In this document: positions 23,000 to 31,746 of the stretch, one piece after another | Position numbering within the stretch: position 1 is the stretch's first letter | Layout of the letters: every line of letters starts with the position of its first letter | Translations under genes and position numbers: made by a program | Notes under the pieces: generated by a model | Told to the model about the DNA's origin: nothing | Seen by the model: the letters and a program-made list of their open reading frames with translations, nothing else | Databases searched by the model: none | NCBI RefSeq assembly: GCF_026627445.1 | Contig: NZ_JAPNLJ010000016.1 | Location: 1-64,000 of the forward strand | From: Streptomyces sp. H27-H1 | GTDB lineage: Bacteria; Actinomycetota; Actinomycetes; Streptomycetales; Streptomycetaceae | Direction of reading: 5' to 3' | Length of the DNA: 64,000 nt

Positions 23000-25066
23000 C
23001 TACGGCCGCCCCGCCATGGCGCGGGGGGCGAAGTTCCCGTCTCCCAAGTCCTCCGCCAGCAGGCGCTTGGCGATCGCGTCCGCCGCGGCCCGCAGCTCCG
23101 CGCTGCGCGGACGGCCCCGGTCCTTCTCCAGCTGGTCACCGAGCCACTGGGCCCACGCGCCCGAGATGACGCCCGCTTCCCGCTCCCCCGCCGGGGTGTG
23201 CGTGTAGAAGCCGTTCTCCCTTGTCAGGTAGCCCTCTTCTGTCATCCGTTCGAAGACGGGCAGCAGTACCTCCGGGGGCAGGTGCCGGCGCGATGCGATG
23301 AGGCCCAAGCTCGCGTATCCGACCGTGCGGGTCATCAGGTCCACCTGCATCACCGCCCACGCGCCCGCCATGTCCAGCCGGGTGTCCGAGGCGTTCACGA
23401 TCCCGCGCGCCGTCTCCGGCCCCATGCTCCGCACCAGCTTGCCGACCGCCAGCTCCAGCAGCTTCGCCGAGTCCCCGGAGGCCGTCGCGGGGGAACCGAA
23501 GCCGTCGCCCATGTCCGTGGAACCGGCCCGGGCGCTGTCGCGCAGCCGCACCTGCTTGAGGAACAGTGCGACGACGAAGCCGACCACCGCCACCGGCACG
23601 GTCCACAGGAACACCGTGTGCAGGGTGTCCGCGTACGCCCCGACGATCGGCCCGGCGGCGGCCGGGTCGAGCCCGTGCACGCCCTGTGGGCTCTGGGCCG
23701 CCTTGGCCAGTACGGCCGGATCCTGCCCGGTGGCGCGCGCCGCCTCGGCGACCGCGGTCTTCAGCCGGGGCCCCAGGGTGTTGCCGTAGATCGTGCCGAA
23801 GACCGCGGTGCCGAAGGCGCTGCCGAGCGTACGGAAGAAGGTGACGCCCGAGGTCGCGGTGCCGAGGTCGGTGTAGTCCACGGTGTTCTGGACGGCGATC
23901 GTGAGCACCTGCATGCTCAGGCCGATGCCGACGCCGAGGACGAACATGTAGAGGGATTCCAGCCAGGCGCTGCTCTCGGGACCCATCCGCGACAGCAGGT
24001 AGAGGCCGAGGCCCATCACGGCGGAGCCCACGATCGGGAAGATGCGGTAGTGGCCGGTCTTGCTGGTGACGTTGCCGCTGAACACGGAGGCGATGAGCAG
24101 GCCGATGACCAGCGGCAGCGTCCGCACGCCCGAAACGGTGGCCGAATCCCCGTCCACGTACTGCAAGTACGTCGGCAGGAACGTCATCGCGCCCAGCATG
24201 GCGAAGCCGACGATGAAGCTGAGGACGGAACAGACCGTGAAGACGGGGTTCTTGAACAGCCGCATCGGCAGCATCGGTTCGGCGGCCCGCGACTCCGCCA
24301 CGCAGAAGAGCGCCAGGGACAAGACGCCGGCCGCGAAGAGCCCGATGATCATCGGCGAGCTCCAGGCGTACTCGTTGCCGCCCAGGCTCGTGGCCAGGAT
24401 CAGCGAACTCGCGCCGGCCGCGACCAGCGCGATGCCGAGGTAGTCGATGGACGGCTTCCCCGAGACCCGTACCGAGGGGATGGTCCGCGCGGCCGCCACG
24501 ACCACGAGGATCGCGATCGGGACGTTGACGTAGAAGGCCCAGCGCCAGGTCAGGTGGTCGGTGAAGAGTCCGCCGAGGAGCGGCCCGATCACCGTCGCGA
24601 CGCCGAAGACGGCGCCGATAGCGCCCTGGTACTTGCCCCGTTCGCGCAGCGGGACCACGTCGGCGATGAGCGCCATGGCGGTGACCATCAGACCGCCGGC
24701 GCCGATGCCCTGCAGGCCCCGCCACACGATGAGCAGGGTCATGTTGCTCGCGAGGCCGCACAGGAACGAACCCGTGATGAAGACGATGGCGGAGACCTGG
24801 AAGACCAGTTTCCGGCCGAAGAGGTCGCCGAACTTGCCGACCAGCACGGTCGCGACGGTCTCCGTGAGCAGGTAGGCGGTCACCACCCACGACATGTGGT
24901 CCCCGCCGCCCAGATCCGCCACGATCGTCGGCAGTGCGGTGCCCACGATCGTCTGGTCGAGGGCCGCGAGCAGCACGCCCAGCATGATCGTGCCGAAGAC
25001 GACGTTGCGGCTCCGCCGGTCGAGTACGGGGGGCGCCGTCGCGGGTATGGCGGATGCGGTAGTCAC
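23000..25066 (-). CDS. DHA2-type MFS transporter with a C-terminal winged-helix-like domain
   Basis: A 688-residue fusion. Residues ~20-520 are a 14-segment drug:H+ antiporter (LAALDQTIVGTALPTI, GKFGDLFGRKLVFQ, LQGIGAGGLMVTAMALIADV). Residues ~545-688 form a soluble domain with a MarR-like pattern: a helical bundle, then ASRRHLPPEVLLPVFERMTEE, GYLTRENGFYTHTPAGERE as a wing, and a C-terminal helix. Transporters with such a tail occur in Streptomyces, but the tail's role is unknown. Start: the GTG at 25066 (VTTASAIP) precedes the first membrane helix. It seems monocistronic. Confidence 0.9.
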   Translation of the reverse strand: MTTASAIPATAPPVLDRRSRNVVFGTIMLGVLLAALDQTIVGTALPTIVADLGGGDHMSWVVTAYLLTETVATVLVGKFGDLFGRKLVFQVSAIVFITGSFLCGLASNMTLLIVWRGLQGIGAGGLMVTAMALIADVVPLRERGKYQGAIGAVFGVATVIGPLLGGLFTDHLTWRWAFYVNVPIAILVVVAAARTIPSVRVSGKPSIDYLGIALVAAGASSLILATSLGGNEYAWSSPMIIGLFAAGVLSLALFCVAESRAAEPMLPMRLFKNPVFTVCSVLSFIVGFAMLGAMTFLPTYLQYVDGDSATVSGVRTLPLVIGLLIASVFSGNVTSKTGHYRIFPIVGSAVMGLGLYLLSRMGPESSAWLESLYMFVLGVGIGLSMQVLTIAVQNTVDYTDLGTATSGVTFFRTLGSAFGTAVFGTIYGNTLGPRLKTAVAEAARATGQDPAVLAKAAQSPQGVHGLDPAAAGPIVGAYADTLHTVFLWTVPVAVVGFVVALFLKQVRLRDSARAGSTDMGDGFGSPATASGDSAKLLELAVGKLVRSMGPETARGIVNASDTRLDMAGAWAVMQVDLMTRTVGYASLGLIASRRHLPPEVLLPVFERMTEEGYLTRENGFYTHTPAGEREAGVISGAWAQWLGDQLEKDRGRPRSAELRAAADAIAKRLLAEDLGDGNFAPRAMAGRP

Positions 25067-25177
25067 ATCTCGCACTCTCACAGCGCGCCCCCGCCGCCGC
25101 ATGCCGCACTGGACCGTACGGGTGAGCCGGCCGGGGCCCGCACGGCAGGGCCCGCAACGGCCGGGGCCGGCCCGGCC

Positions 25178-26533
25178 TCAGCGCAGGTAGCCCAGCCCCG
25201 GATGCTCCGCCGCGTACCCGTCCAGCAGCCGCCGGGCCACTTTGACCGAGTCCACCAGCGGATGCAGCGCAAAGGCCTTGACCGCGTCGGCCCGCGACCC
25301 GCTCGCCGCGGCGGCGAGGACCTCCCGCTCGGCGGCCTTGACCGAGGTCACCAGGCCCACCGCGTGCAGCGGCAGCGGATCCACGGCGACGGGGTGGGCC
25401 CCATTGGCGTCGACGAGGCAGGGCACCTCGATGACGGCCTCGGCGTCGAGCACGGACAGCGTCCCGCGATTGCGAACGTTCAGGATCAGGGTGGCGCGCT
25501 CGTCACGGGCGATGGCGCGCATCAGGGCGAGGGCCACCTTCTCGTACCCGCCCGATTCGAGGTCGCTCTCCTCGCGCTCGCCGACCCCCGCGACCTCGCG
25601 GTTCTCGGCCATGTACGTCGCCTCGCGCTCGGCCCTGGTCCGGTCCCAGGCGGCCAGCGCCGTCCCGGGCGCCGGGTCCGGCCGCCCGGCCTCGGCGTAG
25701 AACCCGCGCTGCTGGTCGCGCAGGAACGCCCCGCGCGTCTGCTTCGCCTCCTGGTAGGCCCGGACCGTGTCGCGGTTGAAGTAGTAGTAGTGCAGGTACT
25801 CGTTCGGGATCGCCCCGAGCGAGCGCAGCCACTCGGCCCCGAACAGCCGGCCCTCCTCGAAGGATTCCAGCGCCCGGTCGTCCGCCAGCAGCCGCGGCAG
25901 TTCGTCGCGCCCGCCGATCCGCAGCCCGCGCACCCAGCCCAGGTGGTTGAGGCCGACGTAGTCGATCCAGGCGTCCTCGGGCCGGGCGCCGAGCAGCCGG
26001 GCGATGCGACGCCCGAGCCCGACCGGCGAATCGCAGATGCCGATGACCCGGTCGCCGAGTTCCTCGGCCATGGCCTCCGTGACCACCCCGGCCGGATTGG
26101 TGAAGTTGATCACCCAGGCCTCCGGGGCGGTACGCGCCACCCTGCGCGCGATCTCGCGGGCCACCGGCACGGTCCGCAGGCCGTACGCGATCCCGCCCGC
26201 GCCCACCGTCTCCTGGCCCAGCACTCCCTCGGCCAGGGCGATCCGCTCGTCGGCGGCCCGTCCCTCCAGCCCGCCGACGCGAATGGCCGAAAACACGAAG
26301 TCGGCGCCGCGCAAGGCCTCGTCGAGGTCGGTGGTGGCCGTGACGGCCGGGGCGTCCGCGATCCCGGCGGCCTGGTCCGCGAGGACCCGGGCCATGGCCC
26401 GGAGCCGGCCGGAGTCCTCGTCGTACAGGGTCACGTGCGACACCCTGCCCTCGGCGTGATCGCCGAGCAGGGCTCCGTAGACCAGCGGTACCCGGAAACC
26501 GCCCCCGCCGAGGATCGTCAGCCGCACGTCCAT
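25178..26533 (-). CDS. GH4 family 6-phospho-glycosidase/glycosidase
   Basis: A 451-residue enzyme of glycoside hydrolase family 4, which uses NAD+ and a divalent metal to cleave glycosidic bonds, usually of 6-phospho-sugars. Visible are the Rossmann start LTILGGGGFRVPLVYGALL, VINFTNPAGVVTEA, GICDSPVGLGRRIA (metal-binding Cys) and YVGLNHLGWVRGL (metal-binding His). The length is normal. The start at 26533 has a GGGCGG ribosome site, and a perfect palindrome lies 14-32 bp upstream. The XRE gene upstream is on the same strand and may regulate it. Exact substrate unknown. Confidence 0.92.
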   Translation of the reverse strand: MDVRLTILGGGGFRVPLVYGALLGDHAEGRVSHVTLYDEDSGRLRAMARVLADQAAGIADAPAVTATTDLDEALRGADFVFSAIRVGGLEGRAADERIALAEGVLGQETVGAGGIAYGLRTVPVAREIARRVARTAPEAWVINFTNPAGVVTEAMAEELGDRVIGICDSPVGLGRRIARLLGARPEDAWIDYVGLNHLGWVRGLRIGGRDELPRLLADDRALESFEEGRLFGAEWLRSLGAIPNEYLHYYYFNRDTVRAYQEAKQTRGAFLRDQQRGFYAEAGRPDPAPGTALAAWDRTRAEREATYMAENREVAGVGEREESDLESGGYEKVALALMRAIARDERATLILNVRNRGTLSVLDAEAVIEVPCLVDANGAHPVAVDPLPLHAVGLVTSVKAAEREVLAAAASGSRADAVKAFALHPLVDSVKVARRLLDGYAAEHPGLGYLR

Positions 26534-26546
26534 CCCGCCCTTCGCA

Positions 26547-26565
26547 GTGCCACGTTTCGTGGCAC
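26547..26565. promoter_or_regulatory. Perfect palindrome upstream of the GH4 gene
   Basis: GTGCCACG-TTT-CGTGGCAC is a perfect 8-bp inverted repeat between the XRE stop (26583) and the GH4 start (26533). It has no T-run, so an operator is at least as likely as a terminator. Its GCCAC/GTGGC arms recur in the palindrome at 27691. Confidence 0.55.
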
Positions 26566-26582
26566 CAGTCTGCCCCGCCGGG

Positions 26583-27572
26583 TCAGTCCACCGGCGACGG
26601 CACGGCCCGCAGCCGCGGCGCCTGGTGCGGCTGCGCGCCCGGACCACCCTGCAGCGGCCCCGTCGGCCGGCCCTGCGGCATCGAGAGGACCAGCGTCATG
26701 CGGGTCAGGCCCATGCCGTCGAGCATCGGGCCGGATTCCGCCACCATCCGGCAGCGCACCAGGCCCCAGCCCGGGTCCGGGTGGCGCACGGTGCGTACGG
26801 CACCGTCCTGTTCGGCGGCCTCGGCCCCGTGGGTCGTCAGCCAGTGCGGCACTCCGTACCGGTAGGCGGCCTCCATGAACGGGTCACGGGCCACCTCCTG
26901 ACGGATGCTGCGCAGCCCCTCGTCCTCGGGGGCCGCGGCCAGCGCGGTCGCGAAGCGGGCCAGCAGGGGTACGCACCAGGCCGGTTCGTGGTCCTCCAGC
27001 ACGGCCGCGGCGTCCGGGTGGAACAGCACGAAGCGCAGGAAGTTGTCGTCCGGGAGGGCGGTCGGATGCGGGCGCACCGACTGGAAGAGCCGGTCGAACG
27101 CCGAGTTGGTCAGGGCCACGTCCCAGCGGTGGTCCACCAGGAAGCTCGGGTAGGGCACGGCCTCCATGAGGGCCGCGTAGTCGCACAAGTAGTCGCGCTG
27201 CGCCGGATCGTCGGGCAGCCGGTTCTCCTCGGCCGCGCGCCAGGTGGGCGGCGGGTCGCGGTCGACCATGACCCGGAAGAGCCAGAAGCACTGACGCTCG
27301 CTCATCTCCAGGGCCTCGGCCAGGGCGAGCAGTTTGCGGTCCGTCCACTCCTTGACCAGGCCGCGCTCCCAGTTCCCGTAGGCGCGCACGCTGATGCGCA
27401 GCCGCGCCGCCAGGTCTTCCTGGCTCAGCCCCAGTTCCTCCCGGCGCTGGCGCAAAATCTCCTTGCGTCGCTCCGACCGCACGGCGCCGCGTGCGGACTC
27501 CTCGCCCGCGAGGCGCTCCCCAACAATGTGGGCGAGGCCATCGGACGGGCTCACCGCTGCGAGATGTGGCAC
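26583..27572 (-). CDS. XRE-family regulator with a MmyB-like ligand-binding domain
   Basis: A 329-residue regulator. The helix-turn-helix lies near residues 34-90 (LRQRREELGLSQEDLAARL, then ISVRAYGNWERG), and the C-terminal part (YAALMEAVPYPSFLVDHRWD, FDRLFQSVRPHP, FLRFVLFHPDAAAVLEDHE) is the PAS-like MmyB domain that senses small ligands. I chose the GTG at 27572, preceded by GAGGGGGAG. A TTGACA lies upstream on the same strand, and palindromes with GCCAC/GTGGC arms occur both upstream of this gene and upstream of the GH4 gene, so it may regulate itself and the glycosidase. Confidence 0.85.
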   Translation of the reverse strand: MPHLAAVSPSDGLAHIVGERLAGEESARGAVRSERRKEILRQRREELGLSQEDLAARLRISVRAYGNWERGLVKEWTDRKLLALAEALEMSERQCFWLFRVMVDRDPPPTWRAAEENRLPDDPAQRDYLCDYAALMEAVPYPSFLVDHRWDVALTNSAFDRLFQSVRPHPTALPDDNFLRFVLFHPDAAAVLEDHEPAWCVPLLARFATALAAAPEDEGLRSIRQEVARDPFMEAAYRYGVPHWLTTHGAEAAEQDGAVRTVRHPDPGWGLVRCRMVAESGPMLDGMGLTRMTLVLSMPQGRPTGPLQGGPGAQPHQAPRLRAVPSPVD

Positions 27573-27690
27573 CGAGAGCTCCCCCTCTTTATTACGGTCT
27601 GGATCTTCATTTCCGTGTGGCGATCCTGCTACCGACTTCATTCGAGTGTCAACTATTGTGGCAATTCCAGCCTCTTGACAGCTCCTTCCC

Positions 27691-27704
27691 GCCACAGATG
27701 TGGC
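27691..27704. promoter_or_regulatory. Palindrome GCCACA-GA-TGTGGC in the divergent XRE gap
   Basis: A perfect 6-bp inverted repeat with a 2-nt centre, 10 bp after a plus-strand TTGACA (27675-27680). Another TTGTGGCAA lies at 27655-27663. The 220-bp gap separates two divergent XRE genes; the site shares arm sequence with the palindrome upstream of the GH4 gene. Confidence 0.5.
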
Positions 27705-27795
27705 AAGTTCTAGCCGTACAGGGGGAGAGCGGATAGATTGCGGGGGCCGACCACGTGCCCGTACCCCGACCTCGCGCGATCTAGGAGAACCACTG

Positions 27796-28464
27796 GTGAC
27801 AGACGGCTTCCCGGCTCCCGTCGCGGTGGCCAACACGCTCCTGGCAGCCACCGTCACGCGGGTCGCAGAACTCGCCGGCAAGCTGGGCCGTGACCTGAAC
27901 CAGGTCTTCGACCTGCGCCGACTCTCCGAGGCCTCGGGTGTCCCCGCCGACGTGGTGCGGAGCTTGTTGGACGGCCGGCCCGCCGGTGAACTCGACCTCC
28001 AGACCCGGTTCCTCCAGCGCCTCGACCTCCTGCGGCGCACCCGCGTCAAGCCCAACGGCCGCCGCTACACGCAGCAGGAGATCGCCGACGGCGCCGCCAT
28101 GTCGCGCCAGCAGGCCGGGGCCCTGATCAACGGCGACCGACGGCCGACCATGGAACACTGTGACGCGATCCAGCGCTTCTTCGGAGTGCACGCCGGATTC
28201 CTCACCGCGAACGACGCCGACGCGCTCACGGACGCCCTCCAGCGCACCGAGCAACAGCTGCTCCAGGACTTCGCGGGCCGCGCACGGGAAACCTCACCCA
28301 CCCCGGCCGCTTCGACGGGCGATCCACTGGCAAGACTTCTCCAGAACCACGGCGTACGGGGCATCGCCTGGAGAGCCGCCCAACTGCCCAGCGACAAGCA
28401 CCGGGACAAGGTGACCGAATGGCTGGACATGCTTCTCGAAAGCGTCAAACCGAACGAATCCTGA
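27796..28464 (+). CDS. XRE-like regulator of the ImmA/IrrE module
   Basis: A 222-residue protein with a central lambda-repressor-like helix-turn-helix (RRYTQQEIADGAAMSRQQAG, then ALINGDRRPTMEHCDAIQRF) and variable N- and C-terminal helical parts. I chose the GTG at 27796 because AGGAG ends 8 nt upstream. It is the first of three same-strand genes followed by an ImmA/IrrE-type metallopeptidase and a membrane protein. In known ImmA/ImmR pairs the peptidase cleaves the repressor to relieve repression, so this is the likely cleavage target; that is inferred by analogy. Confidence 0.8.
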   Translation: MTDGFPAPVAVANTLLAATVTRVAELAGKLGRDLNQVFDLRRLSEASGVPADVVRSLLDGRPAGELDLQTRFLQRLDLLRRTRVKPNGRRYTQQEIADGAAMSRQQAGALINGDRRPTMEHCDAIQRFFGVHAGFLTANDADALTDALQRTEQQLLQDFAGRARETSPTPAASTGDPLARLLQNHGVRGIAWRAAQLPSDKHRDKVTEWLDMLLESVKPNES

Positions 28465-28528
28465 CCCAGTCGAAAGTCTGGGTCTGAACCTTGAGTCCTG
28501 ATCCGGATCCGCGCCGACGGGGAGAACG

Positions 28529-29086
28529 GTGAGCATAGGCAGAGAGCAGCGGCGGTTGTGCGGGGAGCTGGTGGCAGGTATCAACCTGTCGGCGCCCGTG
28601 GAACCTGAGGACCTCTACGCCGCCCTCTGCGAGGGCATGAGCAAGTACCGCGGCCGCCCGGTGGAATTCCGGATGGCCTCGTTCCCGCCGGGGACGGCCA
28701 GCGGACTGTGGCTCGACATGGCGGACCGCGATCTGGTGGTCATCGAGGAACGCACCGCACCCGACCACCAACTGGTGATCCTCGGGCACGAGCTGTGGCA
28801 CATGAAGGCCGGCCATTGCAGCCACCACGTCGACGGCGCCGCCGTCGCCGCCCGGCTGCTGTCGGACGAGGCGGACATCGGCGAGACCGTACGCCGCGTC
28901 GCCGCGCGCACGCGCGCCGACGTCCAGGAGGAGACCGAGGCGGAAACCTTCGGTCTGCTGCTGGGCAGCCGGTGTCGAACCTGGCTGGCCGGATCGGCCA
29001 GCCACCGGGCCCCGGCACAGCGGGATCAGCTGGCCGGCCGCATCGAGGCCGCGCTCGGATACCGGGGGCACAGGAACGACCGTTGA
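28529..29086 (+). CDS. ImmA/IrrE-type zinc metallopeptidase-like protein
   Basis: A 185-residue protein with the zinc-binding HELWHMKAGH motif (H-E-x-x-H, near residue 90) and a third acidic ligand candidate in EEETEAETFGLLLG. Such proteins cleave cognate XRE repressors (ImmA with ImmR, IrrE with DdrO); many Streptomyces copies are annotated as toxin components. The GTG at 28529 follows GGGGAGAACG. It is 64 bp after the XRE gene and overlaps the next gene by TTGA, so it is tightly coupled with the membrane protein. No signal peptide is seen. Confidence 0.85.
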   Translation: MSIGREQRRLCGELVAGINLSAPVEPEDLYAALCEGMSKYRGRPVEFRMASFPPGTASGLWLDMADRDLVVIEERTAPDHQLVILGHELWHMKAGHCSHHVDGAAVAARLLSDEADIGETVRRVAARTRADVQEETEAETFGLLLGSRCRTWLAGSASHRAPAQRDQLAGRIEAALGYRGHRNDR

Positions 29087-30261
29087 AAGGCCAGGACTAC
29101 TACACACCGGCAGCCGCGATGGCGATCGCACTCGCCTTCAAACTGCCGACGCTACGGAACAACTGGCGCGATCCGCTCGTGCGGTCGGTCTGCGCCCTGC
29201 TCACCCTGGCGGGCGCCGTCTTCACCTTCGCCGCCCCTCCCACGATCGCGGCCGTCAACCGCTGGACCGGCATACCCAACTTCTCGGCCCCGTTCGTCTA
29301 CTGCCTGATCACCGCCTTCAGCGCCGCCTGCCTCGTACTGATCGTCAACTGGCGCGGCGGCCCCCCGGAGGAGACCCGGCGCGTCTCGCGGACCTGGATC
29401 CTCGGCTACTCCGCCGTGATCGTGGCACTGATGGTGCTGTTCGCCCTCGGTGACGCCCCGGTGGAGCGGCTGCGGGACTTCGACACCTACTACGCCAACA
29501 CCCCCTTCATCCGGGAGATGATCGCCCTCTACCTGGTGGCCCACAACGCGGCCGCCATCGTCATGGTCGCGATGTGCTGGCGCTGGTCCCTCCAGGTGCG
29601 CGGCTGGCTCCGCGCCGGCCTCATGATCATCGTCATGGGGTACGTCTTCAACCTCTGCTACGACGCGACCAAGATGACCGCCGTCGTGGCCCGCTGGTCC
29701 GGCCACGACCTGGACTGGCTGAGCACCTCCGTCGCGCCGCCCGTCGCCTCCATCGGAGGCAACATCAGCGCCGTCGGCTTCGTGCTCCCGCTGGTGTGCC
29801 AGCGGCTGTCCGACAACTGGCAGAACTGGTCCACGTACCGGCGTCTGGGCACGCTCTGGCGCGAGGTGCGCAGCTGCGGGCCCGAAGGCGCCCCGAGCGT
29901 GCGGATGGCGTGGTGGTCCGCCGCGGAGCTGCGGATGATCCAGCGCGAGTCCGACATCCACGACAGCTTCCTGCACCTCGGCCCGTACTTCGACCAGGGC
30001 CACCGGGACGACGCCCTCACGCGGGCCCTCGGGGCCGGCGCCGACGAGGAGACCGCACGGGCCGTCGCCGACGCGGCCATGGTCGCGGCCGCCGTACGCG
30101 CCCGGGCCGCCGATCCCGAGGGGCGGGTCATCGGGGCCAGCGAAGAGGGGGCCCCGCCGGCCACCGACGGTCCGCGCGACCTCCTGCGGATCTCGCACGC
30201 CCTGCGGAACTCGCCGGTGGTGGCCGAATGCCGACGGCAGTCGTCCCTGTCGGGGAGCTGA
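29083..30261 (+). CDS. MAB_1171c-type polytopic membrane protein
   Basis: A 392-residue protein with six to seven membrane helices in the first 235 residues (MAIALAFKL, VRSVCALLTLAGAVFTFA, FVYCLITAFSAACLVLIV, VIVALMVLFAL, AAAIVMVAMC, GLMIIVMGYVF) and a cytoplasmic C-terminal domain (YRRLGTLWREVRSCG, RESDIHDSFLHLGPYF). This layout is characteristic of the MAB_1171c/DUF6545 family found beside ImmA/IrrE genes in actinobacteria; transport has been proposed but not shown. The TTG at 29083 overlaps the peptidase stop, with CAGGAA upstream. Confidence 0.82.
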   Translation: MKGQDYYTPAAAMAIALAFKLPTLRNNWRDPLVRSVCALLTLAGAVFTFAAPPTIAAVNRWTGIPNFSAPFVYCLITAFSAACLVLIVNWRGGPPEETRRVSRTWILGYSAVIVALMVLFALGDAPVERLRDFDTYYANTPFIREMIALYLVAHNAAAIVMVAMCWRWSLQVRGWLRAGLMIIVMGYVFNLCYDATKMTAVVARWSGHDLDWLSTSVAPPVASIGGNISAVGFVLPLVCQRLSDNWQNWSTYRRLGTLWREVRSCGPEGAPSVRMAWWSAAELRMIQRESDIHDSFLHLGPYFDQGHRDDALTRALGAGADEETARAVADAAMVAAAVRARAADPEGRVIGASEEGAPPATDGPRDLLRISHALRNSPVVAECRRQSSLSGS

Positions 30262-30289
30262 GCCGGGGCCGGCCGTCGGCGTCCGGCGG

Positions 30290-30343
30290 CCGGCGATCAG
30301 CCGCCGGAGACCAGCAACCGGCGATCAGCCGCCGGAGATCAGC
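30290..30343. repeat. 26-bp direct repeat, two copies
   Basis: Two 26-bp copies (30290-30315 and 30318-30343), starting CCGGCGATCAGCCGCCGGAG, differ at one base and are separated by 2 bp. Each contains a CCGGCG...CGCCGG inverted repeat, so the array may also act as a terminator between the convergent genes ending at 30261 and 30339. Confidence 0.7.
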
Positions 30344-31121
30344 GTCCGGCGGCCACGGACAGGGACAGGGACGGGAAGAGGTCCTGGAACGGCGCCGCCG
30401 AATCGATTCCGTCCCGCCCGAAGGGCGCGTCGAAGCTCCACACCATGAACAGCAGGAACACGATCAGCGCGCTGAACATCCCCGCGAGCAGCAGTTCCCG
30501 CCCCGACCGCCGGATCTGCAGGGTGAAGATCAAGCCGACGGTGACCAGCCCGCCCGCCGCCAGACCCAGCCAGACCACCCCGGGCAGCGTCGACTCGTCG
30601 CTCTGCGTCCGCTCGTGGCGGGCGTCGTCGGCGGCCGCGATGTGGTCCAGCAGCGGCTGGTAGGCCTGCGCCTGCAGCTCGTTGCCCGGGCTCTGGTGGG
30701 TCACGTCGCTGCGCAGTTTCCCGAGCAGCTCGCCGCCCTCCGCGGACACCGGCGCCCCGGAGGTCAGCCGCGGCCAGTCCACGCTGACCGTGTGGGACAC
30801 GTACGCGTCCACCTCGCCGCGGATCCGGTCGCGGACTGCGACCGGGTAGACATCGGCCCGCTGGGTGACCTCGTACAGGGACTGGGCCTCGCGGCGCACG
30901 CTGTCCTCGGCGGCGCCGCGCGCCTCCCAGACGCCCGCGATGGCAAGGCCGAGCACGATCGCGTAGACCACACCGACCATCATCACCATGTACTCGAGGA
31001 CATCGGGGGTTTCGCTGGTGTCCTCGTCGTCGGCGACCCGGCGGTGCCGGATCGCGGTGAAGGCGAGGACGAGGGCGCAGACGAGCGCCATGGCGATGGC
31101 CAGGACCAGCCATTCGGACAC
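30339..31121 (-). CDS. DUF4239 (bestrophin-like) membrane protein
   Basis: A 260-residue membrane protein with helices near the N-terminus (WLVLAIAMALVCALVLAF, then LEYMVMMVGVVYAIVLGLAI) and a C-terminal pair (VVWLGLAAGGLVTVGLIFTL and LLLAGMFSALIVFLLFMVW) enclosing a soluble region of about 120 residues. This matches the DUF4239 family, described as bestrophin-like; an ion channel or transport role is not demonstrated. It follows the proline-rich protein gene by 37 bp on the same strand and is probably co-transcribed. Confidence 0.82.
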   Translation of the reverse strand: MSEWLVLAIAMALVCALVLAFTAIRHRRVADDEDTSETPDVLEYMVMMVGVVYAIVLGLAIAGVWEARGAAEDSVRREAQSLYEVTQRADVYPVAVRDRIRGEVDAYVSHTVSVDWPRLTSGAPVSAEGGELLGKLRSDVTHQSPGNELQAQAYQPLLDHIAAADDARHERTQSDESTLPGVVWLGLAAGGLVTVGLIFTLQIRRSGRELLLAGMFSALIVFLLFMVWSFDAPFGRDGIDSAAPFQDLFPSLSLSVAAGR

Positions 31122-31158
31122 GAGGGTTCTCCGTAGGTCGAAATGAGCGGACTGAACG

Positions 31159-31746
31159 TTAGCCGCGGCTCCTGGAACGGGGCCGCAGCGCGACGGCCGC
31201 GAGCACCGCCGGGGTCGTGACGACGACCATGAGCATCAGGGTGGACATCCCGTCCGGGCCGCGCCGAGCCAGGGCCGCGGAGTGGTACGGGCGCACGTGG
31301 AACCGCCCCGCCGCCCCGGCCCCCGCTGCGACCCGCCGCGGAGCCACCGCTCCGCCCGGAGCCGGCTTCGTGACCCCGGCCTCCTGCGGCGCGGCCGCCC
31401 GCGGCTGCGCCGCAGCGGGCCTTGCCTGCGCCGTCGGCCCCGGCGCGGGCTCCGCCGCCCGGGCGCCGGGCTGCGCGGGAGCGAACGGCCCCAGCCCCGG
31501 GTGGCGCCCCGTCGGCCCGGCCGGGCCGGGCAGCAGTACCCCGGAGGTCGGCCCGGCCGGCGCGGGGGGCCGGCCCCCGGACGGCCGCGGCTGCGGGTGC
31601 GGGTGCGGCTGCGGCTGCCCGGCCGGAACGCACAGGTCGACCCTGGCCCCGCGGCCGTGGCCGTCTCCGGCGACCTCCACGTGGCCGTGCAGCGGGCAGA
31701 GCGCCGCCACCAGGCCGGCCCCGGCGAAGTACTGCCAAGCGGTCAC
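31159..31746 (-). CDS. Pro/Ala-rich protein with a C-terminal membrane segment
   Basis: A 195-residue protein that I do not recognise. The first 40 residues (WQYFAGAGLVAALCPLHGHVE) look structured; residues ~45-150 are a Pro/Gly/Ala-rich, probably disordered linker; and the end carries a hydrophobic helix (MSTLMLMVVVTTPAVLAAVA) and a basic tail. Codon use is consistent with coding on this strand, but the low-complexity centre also leaves long shadow frames, so the exact extent is uncertain. It lies directly upstream of the DUF4239 gene. Confidence 0.5.
   Translation of the reverse strand: MTAWQYFAGAGLVAALCPLHGHVEVAGDGHGRGARVDLCVPAGQPQPHPHPQPRPSGGRPPAPAGPTSGVLLPGPAGPTGRHPGLGPFAPAQPGARAAEPAPGPTAQARPAAAQPRAAAPQEAGVTKPAPGGAVAPRRVAAGAGAAGRFHVRPYHSAALARRGPDGMSTLMLMVVVTTPAVLAAVALRPRSRSRG

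Noticed and set aside
23198..26878. A 1226-codon plus-strand frame
   Set aside because: Runs antisense through the MFS and GH4 genes and their gap; composition is His/Arg/Gln-rich shadow coding, not a real giant protein.
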